The position numbers and the translations under genes are program-made. From Candidatus Rifleibacteriota bacterium (GTDB lineage Bacteria; Muiribacteriota; Ozemobacteria; Ozemobacterales; Ozemobacteraceae), in the NCBI GenBank assembly GCA_015233565.1, contig JADFXM010000026.1, positions 1-64,000 of the forward strand: a stretch of 64,000 bases of DNA. Direction: 5' to 3'. Below the pieces are notes generated by a model. The model was not told the origin of the DNA. It ran no database searches and saw only the letters and a list, made by a program, of their open reading frames with translations. Positions 1 through 9,856 of the stretch are shown here, in pieces; the stretch's first letter is position 1, and every line of letters begins with the position of its first letter.

Positions 1-256
1 ATAATTTTCCTTTTCCCTTAAAAAAATAAATCTCTTACAGCTTCTATAAGAAGCTATTGGAATCAATTGTCCCGAAAATTCTAACATACTTTTTCTGGGA
101 CTTTTAGCACTTTTATCGAAAGGACACACAAAAAAAAGGAAAATTGCAAAGTCCGTAGAAATTTGAGAAAGGGTACACTACTTTTTTTGACCAGGGGAAA
201 TTACGCAAATCATCACTATATTTTCGTACGATACCTAAGTAATAAATGAAATTATT

Positions 257-3200
257 TTACTTAGCCTGGTAGCCTGGTTTATAAAGGAACTTGATATCTT
301 TGCGATCGGGAGCAGTGAGCTCCAAGGTATGCCATTTTCCATCTGGGGTGGTGGAAGACGAGAATGAGAGCTTCGTCTGGCTTTTTATATCCCGCACAAT
401 TGTTTTGAAAAAGGTCAGCAATTCAGGAACTTTGGAAACAGGATAAAATCTTCCTCCGGTAGGTTTGCATAAGGCATGCAGGTCTGCATCTCCATCAGAA
501 AAAGAGTTCTTTGCCAATACTCCAAGACTAACGGGTAAGATCTGAACATCTTGCTTTCGAGCAATTTCGACAACCTCTTCCAAAGTGTGTTTGCTTGCAG
601 GGGCGGTATGAGCAGCGTTTTCATCCCCGGTGTCGGTAAGCACCACCATGATCGTGCGTTCAGGAACCTTGGAGCTAACTTCAGCTCCGAGGTAAACGGC
701 ATCACGCAGCGCTGTTCCACCCTGAGCGGCAAGATATTCGATTTCCTGGTGAAGTTTAGTGCGGTCTTCAGTGAAATTTACCACCAGCTTGGGAGCATCG
801 GAAAACTTGATGAGGAAGGCTTGGTCCTGAGGTTTTAAAATATCTATGAACGCCGAAAAAGCTTCCTGCGTTTTAGTCAACTTCTGATCGGACTTCATGC
901 TTTCTGAAACGCCGATGATAAGACCAAAATGGAGGGGGATATCTTCCGCTTGCTGGAGAGTGTATTTTTCAATGTTTTTCCCGTCCTCTTTAACCTCCAG
1001 GTGAATCTTTTCCAGGTCCTTTGTTGAGAGAAGCTTGTTCTCGCCATCTTTTGCAAGAAAAAACAAGGAGCAGCTATTATGGTTATTATGCAAGTTCACT
1101 GAAAAAGACAGCGAGGTCTTGCTGCTCTGACCATCAGACAAGAAGGCTTCTGCAGTCAGTTTTCGCGTTCCGGGAAGAATTTCAGCCGTCGGAATGGTGA
1201 ATGTCAAAGGTGCAGTTTTAGCTTCCTTAAAGGGCACGTCATCGAGACTCAAAACCACTTTGCTGACCTTAGTTTCCGGGGTATCATCGGCCACTTCAAC
1301 AGTTCCGGTGGTATCTTTCTCAAGAATTTGTCCGGGTTGGATTCCCTTTATTGCCACTGCAAATTTCGATTGGCCTACATTAACCTTGATAACCGTTTCG
1401 GCAGTGCCACCAAGTTCGTTTTCAATAGTAGCTTTGAGTTCATGTTGTCCGGAAGTGAGATCCACTGTTTCCCATGTGTCTTTCATCGGGGAGGAAGCCT
1501 GGGCCTTTTTCTCCATATCATCTGCAAACCAAGTGACGTTGCGAATAGCTGTCTGCTTAAAACCGCTGTCTGCTTCTACTACTACTTCAACTGCTCCGGA
1601 GACATTCTCACCGTTCTTGGGATTGAGAAAACGAACTGCTGGTTTGGGAACCATTGCCTGAAACTTGACCGAACCGGTGGCCACCCTTCCATCGCTCATG
1701 GATGCTCGCACTTCAAAAGTGTGCATCCCTTCACTCAAAGTGCTCATCGCTACCGGAAATTCGTATTTCCCGGAAGGGTCAACCGGAAAAGTATTGACTT
1801 CTACGTTGTCGAGGACGAATACAACCTGTTCACACTCTTTTCCATCCACGGTGGCGGCAAGGCGATCATCACGCCAAAAGACTCCTCCGCTGGCGGGTGA
1901 GGTAATGGCAATTTTCGCAAGTCGGTTAATGAATTCCAAAACAATCATATCTTCCGATTTGTGGCCATCCATGTCTATTACTCTCGCTTTGATGGCATGT
2001 CTTCCGGAAGGGCGATCATCACTATCTTTGCATTTACATTCAAAAGTTCCATCTTTCTTATCTTCAATGTTTTTAAGAACAGTGCTGTCGAGAAAAAATT
2101 CAACGGACTTAGGCTTTTCTTTAACCGCGGCTTTAATCACAAAATCACCAACTACTTTTGTTCCATTGTTAGGTTGGATCAGTTTGATAGTGGGGCCATT
2201 CACAACAGGAGGCGTGGGTGAAACGGTTGGGGATGCTGTCACATTCACCTTGAGAGAAACGGAAGCAATCGTGGCAGTTCGCGAAGCCGGCATTGAAACA
2301 GGAGGAGTTTTGACCACCTCGTGGTGTAAATCTATTCGTGGCCTCCCAGTAAAGTTGCTATCCTGAATGTCGAATTTGGACAATGCAAAAGGGGTAAAGA
2401 GCAAAACCAGAGCCAAAACAGCAGCAACTTCGGGACGCTTAAAAATTGCAAAAAGAACTCCCACTCCCCCTGCAAGAATCGCGCTTGCAAAATTAATGAG
2501 TTTTAGTGGAGATTCACCCCGAAAATGATATGCAGCATTAACCACATGCAGGAAGAGAAATACTCCTAAAGCGATAAACCAGAGGTTTTCCAACCAATTT
2601 ACGGAGGCCAGATTAGCCGTCGTTTTGCTCAATTTCCCGAGGACCTTCTGGCGAGCGGCATTCGCTTGGTTCTTAAAATTTGCCATCGACTGCCCGGCTT
2701 TTTTCAAACCGTCGGTGCCGAGAAGTTGCTCACCAAACTCGTTCATCGTTGATTTATTTTGTTTTTTGACAACTTTCTTAGGTGCAGTTGGAGCCCGCAT
2801 CGCAACCATGGCTTCATGGAAATCCGTGTCAGACAAACCCGCCAGCTTATTTTCCTTGCCCATCAACTTGCTGGCCATCTCAGCCAGCTCTTTTGCCTTC
2901 CGACCTCCGCGTTCAGCGTAGTCCAGGATGGCCTTGTATGCCATGTGTCGAATTTCCAGTTCGTCGTCCTGCACCAAAAATTCAAGAAGGGCAAGGAAAT
3001 TCGGGCGTTGAAGTTTCGTAATGACGAAGATCGCGCTTCGACGATAGGCAGGGTCAGGAAATCCTGCTAGGTCCCGAACCCAAACCAGGGGATCAAAATT
3101 CGGACGGACAGCTGATGCAATGATCGCATTAGCACGAACTCGGTTATTAGGATCACTTAGAAAACTTACGATTCTTTCGGGAGTAGTCTGAGGATCGATT

Positions 3201-4456
3201 TTCATAGCCGCTTCGATGGCGTTGGCTCTCACGCGATTATCAGGATCTTTGAAACACTTGATTACCGCGGCATAAGCATGTTGAGACTCGGTTTTTCCGA
3301 TAAGGGTAAGGATATGGGAGCTGATACGCGGGTCTTTTTCCCTTTCGAGCTGAAGAAGAAGGAATGGCGCATGTTCAGGCTTGAGAAGAGGAGCGAGCTG
3401 ACGCAGGCCATTCTCGCGAAGTGCTTGATCGCCAAGGCAAATTTCTTTAACCAGCTTCTTCGTCAGACCCGGAACAACCATTACTTTTCGTTTGGGAGGG
3501 GGAGGTGGAGGTTCCTCGCCGGGAAGGAGATCTGTGGCGGGGGTCATTGTTTCCCAGACTCCATCAAGAGGGACCTCAGCCGGAGCATTTGGGTCATCAA
3601 TTTCTTCAGGCTTGTTCAGTTGGGCTAGTATTTGTCTAGCATTCTTATCACTCGTAGCCATGGCCTCAAGGCCGGCACGAGCTTTATCTCGAAGCGCTAT
3701 AACCGGGTCAACGGCTGCCAGGTGAGCAAGGATCTTAGCTGCTGCTACAGCTTTGAAACGTTGAAGCGTGTAAACAGCCGCCTCGCGATATGCGACATTC
3801 GGGGACATGGCCATTCCCTTCAGAAGGTTCAATAATTCAGAGCTTCCAAGGGCAGGCAAAGCTTCGGTTGCACAGGCACGGACTCCGCTGTCCGGGTCTT
3901 GAAGCATTGGGACAATCCATTCCAGGGCATCGACACCCCCAATCCTCGCCAAGGCGTTGATGGCATTGGACCGAATGTATGGTTCAGATGAAGCGAGAAA
4001 TCCTGCTAAAGAAAAAATGTCACAATTCAGGCCTGCTCGCCCCAATAAAAGGAGAAGTCTCCCTTGAATCTGGATGTTTTTCTCGGCCGGGATAACTGTT
4101 CGAAGCGTTGGAGCAACCGATCCGGGGTCCAGTTTGCCCGCAAGCGTGAGTCCCTCTTCACGAATACGTGGGTTTTCATCCAAAAGGAGTTTTTCGAGGT
4201 CATCCAAGCTAATTCCCTCTGGTAATTCAAGAAAGGGTTCCTTTGGATTGTTCGGATGGATATCGCTAAGAAGGTAATATACCTTTCGAGCGTTGTAACG
4301 AACATCAACCGATGAATCCGAATCAACCAACTTCGCAAGAAGGTCAATCCCCCGAGAATCTTTCAGTTTAAGAAGCTCAAGAACAGCTTCCTTACGCTCG
4401 TTCTCAAGAGTTGAGGACAGTTTTTCCGCAGCCTTTTCAAAAACGTTATCGGCCAA
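257..4456 (-). CDS. HEAT-repeat / three-TM / Ig-like / VWA domain protein
   Basis: The 1399-residue product joins four parts. Residues about 1-290 and 330-560 are alpha-helical HEAT-type repeats, recognisable by recurring 'DPDxxVRxxAxxAL'-like units and separated by a proline run (PPPPPP). Residues about 630-710 hold three hydrophobic helices. From about 780 to 1110 there are several bacterial Ig-like modules. From about 1175 to 1360 there is a von Willebrand A domain. Three membrane spans would leave the HEAT part in the cytoplasm and the Ig/VWA part outside; this topology is inference. In the VWA metal site the usual first Asp of DxSxS is Gly (GVSESM), while the Thr (GGTALRDA) and later Asp (LTDTGD) remain, so metal binding may be altered. 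HEAT and VWA domains are protein-binding scaffolds, and no enzyme domain is visible. The start has GGAGG a few bases upstream. It could be a trans-envelope scaffold or mechanical linker; the partner is unknown. Confidence 0.85.
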   Translation of the reverse strand: MADNVFEKAAEKLSSTLENERKEAVLELLKLKDSRGIDLLAKLVDSDSSVDVRYNARKVYYLLSDIHPNNPKEPFLELPEGISLDDLEKLLLDENPRIREEGLTLAGKLDPGSVAPTLRTVIPAEKNIQIQGRLLLLLGRAGLNCDIFSLAGFLASSEPYIRSNAINALARIGGVDALEWIVPMLQDPDSGVRACATEALPALGSSELLNLLKGMAMSPNVAYREAAVYTLQRFKAVAAAKILAHLAAVDPVIALRDKARAGLEAMATSDKNARQILAQLNKPEEIDDPNAPAEVPLDGVWETMTPATDLLPGEEPPPPPPKRKVMVVPGLTKKLVKEICLGDQALRENGLRQLAPLLKPEHAPFLLLQLEREKDPRISSHILTLIGKTESQHAYAAVIKCFKDPDNRVRANAIEAAMKIDPQTTPERIVSFLSDPNNRVRANAIIASAVRPNFDPLVWVRDLAGFPDPAYRRSAIFVITKLQRPNFLALLEFLVQDDELEIRHMAYKAILDYAERGGRKAKELAEMASKLMGKENKLAGLSDTDFHEAMVAMRAPTAPKKVVKKQNKSTMNEFGEQLLGTDGLKKAGQSMANFKNQANAARQKVLGKLSKTTANLASVNWLENLWFIALGVFLFLHVVNAAYHFRGESPLKLINFASAILAGGVGVLFAIFKRPEVAAVLALVLLFTPFALSKFDIQDSNFTGRPRIDLHHEVVKTPPVSMPASRTATIASVSLKVNVTASPTVSPTPPVVNGPTIKLIQPNNGTKVVGDFVIKAAVKEKPKSVEFFLDSTVLKNIEDKKDGTFECKCKDSDDRPSGRHAIKARVIDMDGHKSEDMIVLEFINRLAKIAITSPASGGVFWRDDRLAATVDGKECEQVVFVLDNVEVNTFPVDPSGKYEFPVAMSTLSEGMHTFEVRASMSDGRVATGSVKFQAMVPKPAVRFLNPKNGENVSGAVEVVVEADSGFKQTAIRNVTWFADDMEKKAQASSPMKDTWETVDLTSGQHELKATIENELGGTAETVIKVNVGQSKFAVAIKGIQPGQILEKDTTGTVEVADDTPETKVSKVVLSLDDVPFKEAKTAPLTFTIPTAEILPGTRKLTAEAFLSDGQSSKTSLSFSVNLHNNHNSCSLFFLAKDGENKLLSTKDLEKIHLEVKEDGKNIEKYTLQQAEDIPLHFGLIIGVSESMKSDQKLTKTQEAFSAFIDILKPQDQAFLIKFSDAPKLVVNFTEDRTKLHQEIEYLAAQGGTALRDAVYLGAEVSSKVPERTIMVVLTDTGDENAAHTAPASKHTLEEVVEIARKQDVQILPVSLGVLAKNSFSDGDADLHALCKPTGGRFYPVSKVPELLTFFKTIVRDIKSQTKLSFSSSTTPDGKWHTLELTAPDRKDIKFLYKPGYQAK

Positions 4457-4508
4457 AGAGCAAACCTCCTGAAATCACCTGTTCAGAGATTTTATAGTAT
4501 ATCACTTT

Positions 4509-4625
4509 CGGAGAAAAGGTGTGAAAAATTTGAAAAATGAAAGTGCAAAAATTCACAATTCTTTCCCTGCGCGGTCTATCGAATCAGTACATTTTCGAAT
4601 TTTTAATTTTTCCACAGCTTCAGAG
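4509..4625 (+). repeat. Interspersed repeat family C, copy 1
   Basis: About 117 bp that recur at 16863-16980 with high similarity and at 51073-51198 in a diverged form. The ends are imperfect inverted repeats: AAGGTGTGAAAAATTTG on the left, and TTTTTCCACAGCTTCAGAG on the right, whose complement is CTCTGAAGCTGTGGAAAAA. It lies in the 440-bp gap 4457-4897, which otherwise holds only repeat D (4851-4892) and no gene that I can see. Confidence 0.7.
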
Positions 4626-4850
4626 CAGTTGTAAAAAGAGCGTAAAAGTTTCAGGGAAAAATTCACGGTTGTGTTAATTCAAGCTCAGACATCCCAATCT
4701 CGGGGATTTAAATTTGATACCATTTTTTCGATTGATGAATTGCCAACTTGCTATGGAAGGAATCTTCTGATTTAGTTTTATGTAAGTTGGTCTCAGGATA
4801 AAATCCAACCGAAAAGTATTCCAAAATCAGAAAACTACCTTTTGAAACCC

Positions 4851-4892
4851 TTTTCCGAGAAAATGCAAACTATCGATACCAGGAATTCTGAA
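4851..4892 (+). repeat. Short repeat family D, copy 1
   Basis: A 42-bp block (AAAATGCAAACTAT, then CCAGGAATTCTGAA) that reappears inverted at 54778-54819 with about three differences. Both copies lie just beyond the 3' end of a minus-strand gene, but in opposite orientation relative to that gene. The function is unknown. Confidence 0.55.
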
Positions 4893-4897
4893 GCTAG

Positions 4898-5674
4898 CTA
4901 TTGGCCCTTTCCATAGGAAAAATGAAACTTGTACACAGCGCCATTAATTTCAACTCCATCGCGAGCTTCCTTGTCAGAAATATATCTGGGTTTTTTATCC
5001 CCGAGGAACAGATTGATACCATCATCTGTAAAGTCAGCATTATTATCATTTTCCGCCCGATCGGCAATTACGGCTTTCACCGGAGCTCCTCCAATAGTTA
5101 CCGTCCCGACTAATTGAGTTTGGCAATAATGCGAAAATCCAGCCAGAGAATATTGGTGAGGGTTTATCATGAACCATATTTTGAATTTTTCGTGATAGGG
5201 CGAGTTAACGATAAGTGAATCCCAGGGTATTTGGAGTTGAGTAGCATATGATGGACCAGCATCCTTGAATTTTCCCATATTCTTCAAAGGAGGGCCATCG
5301 TCGTCTAAATTGCCATTTTGATTGAAGTCAAAATACATCTTCATCTGATCTGAAGGAAGCACATCCATAACAAAATTGAAACAGTTATTCTCTTTGTTCC
5401 CTAAGTTCATGTATCCGTATAATTGCATTTTTCCTTCAAAATTGGGAACTTTAGTAATAGAATCGGGCTTTTCCTTTTTCAAGCGGCTCATAATGTCAGC
5501 GGCGGTACAACCTCGCCACGTAAAATTTACCAAATCGGAAGATTTCGAGGCAGGAACAAAATTTTTGTTGTCCAAAACAACTTCAATTGCTTGCCCGGGT
5601 TGATCAGCCAAAAGGGCAATTGGAGTCATAGCGACAGCAACCAGAAAAATCAGAGTTCCCATTCTTCTAAACAT
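4898..5674 (-). CDS. Secreted protein with EF-hand-like acidic loops
   Basis: 258 residues with a clear signal peptide (MFRRMGTLIFLVAVAMTP, hydrophobic to about residue 23). I do not recognise a named family. Residues around 115-125 (DFNQNGNLDDD) and a second stretch near 205-215 (DRAENDNNADF) look like calcium-binding EF-hand or dockerin-type loops: alternating Asp/Asn with a central Gly in the first. The middle of the protein alternates short hydrophobic strands, suggesting a beta-rich fold. A GAGG stretch precedes the ATG. The gene is monocistronic, with 331 bp before the next upstream gene. Calcium binding is inference from the loops only. Confidence 0.7.
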   Translation of the reverse strand: MFRRMGTLIFLVAVAMTPIALLADQPGQAIEVVLDNKNFVPASKSSDLVNFTWRGCTAADIMSRLKKEKPDSITKVPNFEGKMQLYGYMNLGNKENNCFNFVMDVLPSDQMKMYFDFNQNGNLDDDGPPLKNMGKFKDAGPSYATQLQIPWDSLIVNSPYHEKFKIWFMINPHQYSLAGFSHYCQTQLVGTVTIGGAPVKAVIADRAENDNNADFTDDGINLFLGDKKPRYISDKEARDGVEINGAVYKFHFSYGKGQ

Positions 5675-6005
5675 TGGTTAGAACCTCTTTTCCAAAAATT
5701 TTTTATTTTGCACCAGACTAACAGAAAAAAGCCGGTAACGATAGAAATTTTGACACTTTAGCATTTTGGCTGATAATTTATTTCCATCCTCAATTGTCAC
5801 AGCAAATTGATGACTTCGTTCAGAAGGCATATCCGCAATCGTTTCGACTCCGTTTCATGAAGTTATGGAATATTTGATTTCCGGTAAATTTACCGTATAT
5901 TGATGCTTGTTTCTGGGGGCAATTTTCACACCTTCTCAGCAACCGTCTTATTAAATTTCTTTCTCAGTTAATCTGCTGCGTGTCTAAATTTTTGAGCAAA
6001 AGACG
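5675..6005. other. Intergenic stretch without a gene
   Basis: 331 bp with no convincing reading frame. Positions about 5921-5940 (TTTTCACACCTTCTC) match one end of repeat family C, so this may hold a decayed C element. Nothing else stands out. Confidence 0.5.
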
Positions 6006-7178
6006 TCAACGAGTTCCACCAGCAACTCGATCATAGACTTCCTGTCGCATAAAACCCTCTTTCATTAGAAAATCAAGCTTGGCACGATTTTGAGGTTCAG
6101 CCATAAAGCTTTTCAAGCCTGATGAACCTGGGGAAAAATATAAGTCATATACAATTCCGACAAAATAAGCCAGTTGTTCAACAGGAGTGTTGGCATCCCC
6201 CTCGGCAATAACGGTTCCTGAATGAAGTTTTCTGGAGTCTTTCAGCTCCTGATAGATTTGGTCTTTCATAAAGAGTTTTTCCCATTCAGCGCTCTCCATA
6301 TGTCCTTTGATGGGAATTCGACTAAAATCGAACAAATGGGCCGCTTCATGGAAAAATGTGCTCGGATCTTCCATGGAATTTTCCGTCAGTAAGATAGCAT
6401 TCCGGCCGGGGAAAGCCTCTCCATGCCAATTTGGCAAGGGATAGCGTTTCTTTTCGACGAAAACCACATGTTTGATGACTTGAACAGCATCGGGAGGCAG
6501 GAGATCAATGTATTTTTTTATTTTATCACGAAGTGTCTGACTGGGAAATTCATGAATAGCAACTCCCTGATAGGATTCCTGTGAGGCTGAATCCATTAGT
6601 TCGCCAAGATTGGGTGCGTGAGAATTTTGCACGAATTCGCGGTCGGCTCTTTCCACGCTAACCGTACTTTGATTTGAAAATTGAACATTACTGATTTCAA
6701 AATCAGGGTCATTTCCAAGCTTCAAAAATGGTTGTCGCTTGCCAAAACCATTAATCACCATGGTATTAAATCCCCTGATTTCCTTATCGTTGACAGAGAA
6801 TTTCGTTGTCTCCTTATTCCAGCTTAACAAAAACTTATACATCATGCCTTTTTTGAAATGATGCGGAGTTCGATCGGCAGTTCGTAAATATCCACCAAAT
6901 TCCCTCAAAACCAGTAAATCTTCGGCAAGAACGTGGATTTCATACAACTCCGTGCCGTCTGAAGAAACAGCTTGCAGAAGCAAAGTGTCATGGTGAAAAG
7001 GAAAGCGCTCTTGAAACGGTTTTACTGTTATTTCCAGGCTCCCCAAACCCGAATTTGGAAAATTCTGGTTTCCGGCTAACAACTTTGGTTCAACAAAAAG
7101 TGATGAAAGAAGAAAAAAAAGATAGAAAAAGGCCATCGTGGCCACTTTTTCAAGGTGATTTGCCGGATATCGAATCAT
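6006..7178 (-). CDS. Secreted HEXXH metalloprotease-like protein (anthrax-LF-like gluzincin)
   Basis: 390 residues with an N-terminal hydrophobic signal at about residues 14-36. Residues 277-281 read H-E-A-A-H, the zincin zinc motif. It is followed by FDFS and, about 55 residues on, by PVEQLAYF (Glu334), a plausible third zinc ligand arranged as in the anthrax lethal factor / ATLF-type gluzincins. Residues about 40-190 form a beta-rich region resembling a concanavalin-like or LamG-type binding domain; that part is tentative. AAAGGAG lies 5 bp before the ATG and supports this start. The product is probably periplasmic or extracellular. The substrate is unknown, and the gene stands alone. Confidence 0.7.
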   Translation of the reverse strand: MIRYPANHLEKVATMAFFYLFFLLSSLFVEPKLLAGNQNFPNSGLGSLEITVKPFQERFPFHHDTLLLQAVSSDGTELYEIHVLAEDLLVLREFGGYLRTADRTPHHFKKGMMYKFLLSWNKETTKFSVNDKEIRGFNTMVINGFGKRQPFLKLGNDPDFEISNVQFSNQSTVSVERADREFVQNSHAPNLGELMDSASQESYQGVAIHEFPSQTLRDKIKKYIDLLPPDAVQVIKHVVFVEKKRYPLPNWHGEAFPGRNAILLTENSMEDPSTFFHEAAHLFDFSRIPIKGHMESAEWEKLFMKDQIYQELKDSRKLHSGTVIAEGDANTPVEQLAYFVGIVYDLYFSPGSSGLKSFMAEPQNRAKLDFLMKEGFMRQEVYDRVAGGTR

Positions 7179-7330
7179 AGAATCTCCTTTTTTGGGGATG
7201 TTCTATTGTTAGATATCACAACCGGATTAATTTTTGGAAGTGCCTTATTGAGTTAGTTTTTGACAAGTCATCGGAAAGTTGTGGAAAAATTTTACTTTCG
7301 GAAAAGTACTAGCCCCCAAAGGCGGCGTTC

Positions 7331-7456
7331 AGACTGTCGGAAAGCCCCTATAATTGGATAATTTATGTACCAACTCGTTTTTTGGCTCCGCCGTCACTCA
7401 AAAAAACCAACACCACTTTTTAGCGAATTCAATGCACCGAGATCTTCCAACAGACT
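7331..7456 (+). repeat. Interspersed repeat family A, copy 1
   Basis: Begins AGACTGTCGGAAAGCCCC and ends near TTCCAACAGACT. It is head-to-head with copy 2 at once downstream. Both sit in the 612-bp gap 7179-7790, where I see no gene. It shares internal blocks such as TTTATGTACCAACTCG with copies at 34263 and 46870. Confidence 0.75.
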
Positions 7457-7457
7457 A

Positions 7458-7592
7458 GTTAGAAGCTGTCGAATAATCTTGGTACATTTTATTCGGAACA
7501 AAGTGGCTCGCTGTTGATGCCGAAAAACGAGGGGAAAATTCGAACAGGCACATAAAAATATGAATAATAGGGCATTTTTAGACAGCCTCGTT
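7458..7592 (-). repeat. Interspersed repeat family A, copy 2
   Basis: Begins GTTAGAAGCTGTCGAATAAT and ends GACAGCCTCGTTA. It is in the opposite orientation to copy 1 and separated from it by one or two bases, so the pair forms a large inverted repeat of about 260 bp. Confidence 0.75.
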
Positions 7593-7790
7593 ACTAAATA
7601 ATTGTGGTTATTTTCACCTTCAAAGTTTTAATAATTTCACACTTCCGGGACTTGAGCGTTGTTTTCGTTTTTTCTTCTGGCAAAACTCTTATACTGAGCA
7701 ATATCTAAGCAATCTCGCTTTTTCTTGTCAGTGAAATTATTTCGCCAGCTTGGCTTCCTGACCCTGGCAGTTTCAAACTATGGCATAGAA

Positions 7791-9113
7791 TTAACTGCGG
7801 GGTTTAATTTTCCAGGTGAAGGAAAGAATTATTATTGCCATTACCGTGCAACCTAAAATTGCATAGAAAACCGAAGGCCAGCCATAATTTTGAGCAAGGT
7901 AGCCAATTCCTTGCGCCTGTACCATGCTTCCGATATAGCCAAAAAGGCCAACAAAACCTGCTGCAGTTCCAACCGCTTTTTTTGAGGTCAAATCGAGCGC
8001 AGCAACCCCAAGGAGCATTACCGGGGGATAAACAAAGAAACCTACTATTCCCAATAAAGCCATATCGATCCAAAGATGTCCAGGGGGATTCAGCATTATT
8101 CCCAGGAAAGCAAAAAAGATGGGAATCATGCAGAGCAAGCTTACCATTCCTCGTCTTCCTGAACATTTATCCGAAATCCAACCGATCAAAAGTGTGCTGG
8201 GAATTCCGGAAAGTTCGATAAACATGGTGGATGTTCCACCATCCAGAAGAGTTGCACCCTTAACCTCTTTAAGGTACGTAGGGCCCCAAGTCAGCATTGA
8301 ATAACGAGTAATGTATACGAAAAAGTTTGCAATTGCGAAAAGCCAAAGATATTTATTATTCAGTATATATTTTACATAAAGTTCTTTTGTGGAAAGCTCG
8401 ATTTCATGTTCTTCATTGGTTTCGGCATGGTCATTCTTATAATCTTCGATCGGAGGAAGCCCTTCTGACTGAGGAGTATCCACAAGCCCAAAATAAAGAA
8501 TTACCGCACTGATCATTGCAATTATTCCCGGGACATAAAAAGCGGATTGCCAACCCCAGCTTTGAGCAACATAAGCGGTGAGGATTCCGGCAGTGGCACC
8601 GCCTGCGTTGTGGGAAATATTCCAGAAAGCAAAAACAGTTCCTCGCTCTCGGAGGCTAAACCAGTGCCCCATTGAACGTCCGCAGGGCCCCCACCCTCCC
8701 CCCTGGACAAACCCATTGAGAGTCCATAGAAACAAATGAATATAATAGCTATGAGATGCGGAAAAGATGAAATTCAACCCAGCCGTAAGAACCAAGGAAA
8801 AGGACATAAAAACACGAGGATTCGACCTATCTGAAACTGAACCCATGATGAGTTTCCCTATTCCATAAGCCAATGCAGTTGCGGCAAGAATAGTTCCCAT
8901 CATGGATTTGTCATAACAGAGGGCCGCACCCATTTCTTTGGAAACGGGAGGAAGATTGTTGCGGACAATGTAAAAAATTGCATATCCGAAAAACGTGGTC
9001 GAAAGAATACGCCAACGCATCCATCTATATAACGAGGGAATCTTCTCGGCGGGAAGACGTGGAATATGAGCAGCTGGGGCAAAAAACTCTAACATTTTGG
9101 TAAAAAACATCAT
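7791..9113 (-). CDS. MFS transporter, organophosphate:phosphate antiporter (GlpT/UhpC-like) family
   Basis: 440 residues with about twelve hydrophobic segments. The N-terminal pattern (GYAIFYIVRNNLPPVSKEMG) and the stretch WGPCGRSMGHWFS are characteristic of the GlpT/UhpT/UhpC branch of the major facilitator superfamily. Its members exchange glycerol-3-phosphate or hexose phosphates for phosphate across the inner membrane, and UhpC members instead act as receptors. A cytoplasmic loop rich in Glu near residues 215-240 separates the two six-helix halves. The length matches the family (about 440-460). GAAGGA precedes the start. No glp or uhp regulatory or metabolic gene is adjacent, so the exact phosphate ester cannot be assigned. 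Confidence 0.88.
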   Translation of the reverse strand: MMFFTKMLEFFAPAAHIPRLPAEKIPSLYRWMRWRILSTTFFGYAIFYIVRNNLPPVSKEMGAALCYDKSMMGTILAATALAYGIGKLIMGSVSDRSNPRVFMSFSLVLTAGLNFIFSASHSYYIHLFLWTLNGFVQGGGWGPCGRSMGHWFSLRERGTVFAFWNISHNAGGATAGILTAYVAQSWGWQSAFYVPGIIAMISAVILYFGLVDTPQSEGLPPIEDYKNDHAETNEEHEIELSTKELYVKYILNNKYLWLFAIANFFVYITRYSMLTWGPTYLKEVKGATLLDGGTSTMFIELSGIPSTLLIGWISDKCSGRRGMVSLLCMIPIFFAFLGIMLNPPGHLWIDMALLGIVGFFVYPPVMLLGVAALDLTSKKAVGTAAGFVGLFGYIGSMVQAQGIGYLAQNYGWPSVFYAILGCTVMAIIILSFTWKIKPRS

Positions 9114-9319
9114 AAGATTTTTTCCTTCAAAAACCGGAAGATTATCCAGTCAAATTTTATTCATTAGACCAGTTTTTCGGCCATCCTTTAAAAACTCTCA
9201 GCTTATTTTTTGAGACACTGTAGCGTCTCGACTGACAATTTTTTTCCAAGAATTTGCTAGAATTGAGTTTATTTATTCCTTCCAAATGGACTCACCTAAA
9301 TAATTTATTTTATCACTTT

Positions 9320-9407
9320 GGTCGTTTCGACTCCAATTCGACTTCGCTCAGTGCAAGCGCTCAACAACCGGCTCGTCAAGTTTTTCTTTCAGTAAATTTG
9401 CTACAGT
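9320..9407 (+). repeat. Repeat family E, copy 1
   Basis: GGTCGTTTCGACTCCAATTC through AGTAAATTTGCTACAGT. The same block lies inverted at 21122-21222, at about 80% identity by eye. The GCTCAGTGCAAGCGCTCAAC core is a REP-like sequence. It sits in the 743-bp gap 9114-9856, where no other supportable gene is seen; a 79-codon frame at 9661-9900 is AT-rich and overlaps the next gene antisense. Confidence 0.65.
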
Positions 9408-9856
9408 ACCTTTTTTGAGATTTTATTATTCTGACTAGTCTGCCTAAAAATACCCCAAACATGTTTTCCTTCTATCTCTCAGAATACTCGCCCCAGTATT
9501 CATGTTTGTTTGGTTTAACTGTATTTCCAGTAAACGTTGCAATTCGATATTTATCAACTGTTTCAAACTGCCTGATCAATTCTAGTAGTGCGTTTCCAAA
9601 ATAACTACCAATAAAACTAACAAAATTGGCTGATGTACAATAAATTTAGAATCTGAAAACATGACAATTGCCCCATGCCAAATCAAAATTTATGTAATAG
9701 CTGATTATGCAACGGTATTTTGGAAATATCATACTAGGCGAAAAATATATCACTCTTATTTAAACCCAACACAAAAAATTTTCCGGAAAAACTTGTCTCC
9801 GAAGTCATCATCGACGACAAAATTTTTTCGAGCTTTGGAAAACCCCGTTATCATGT

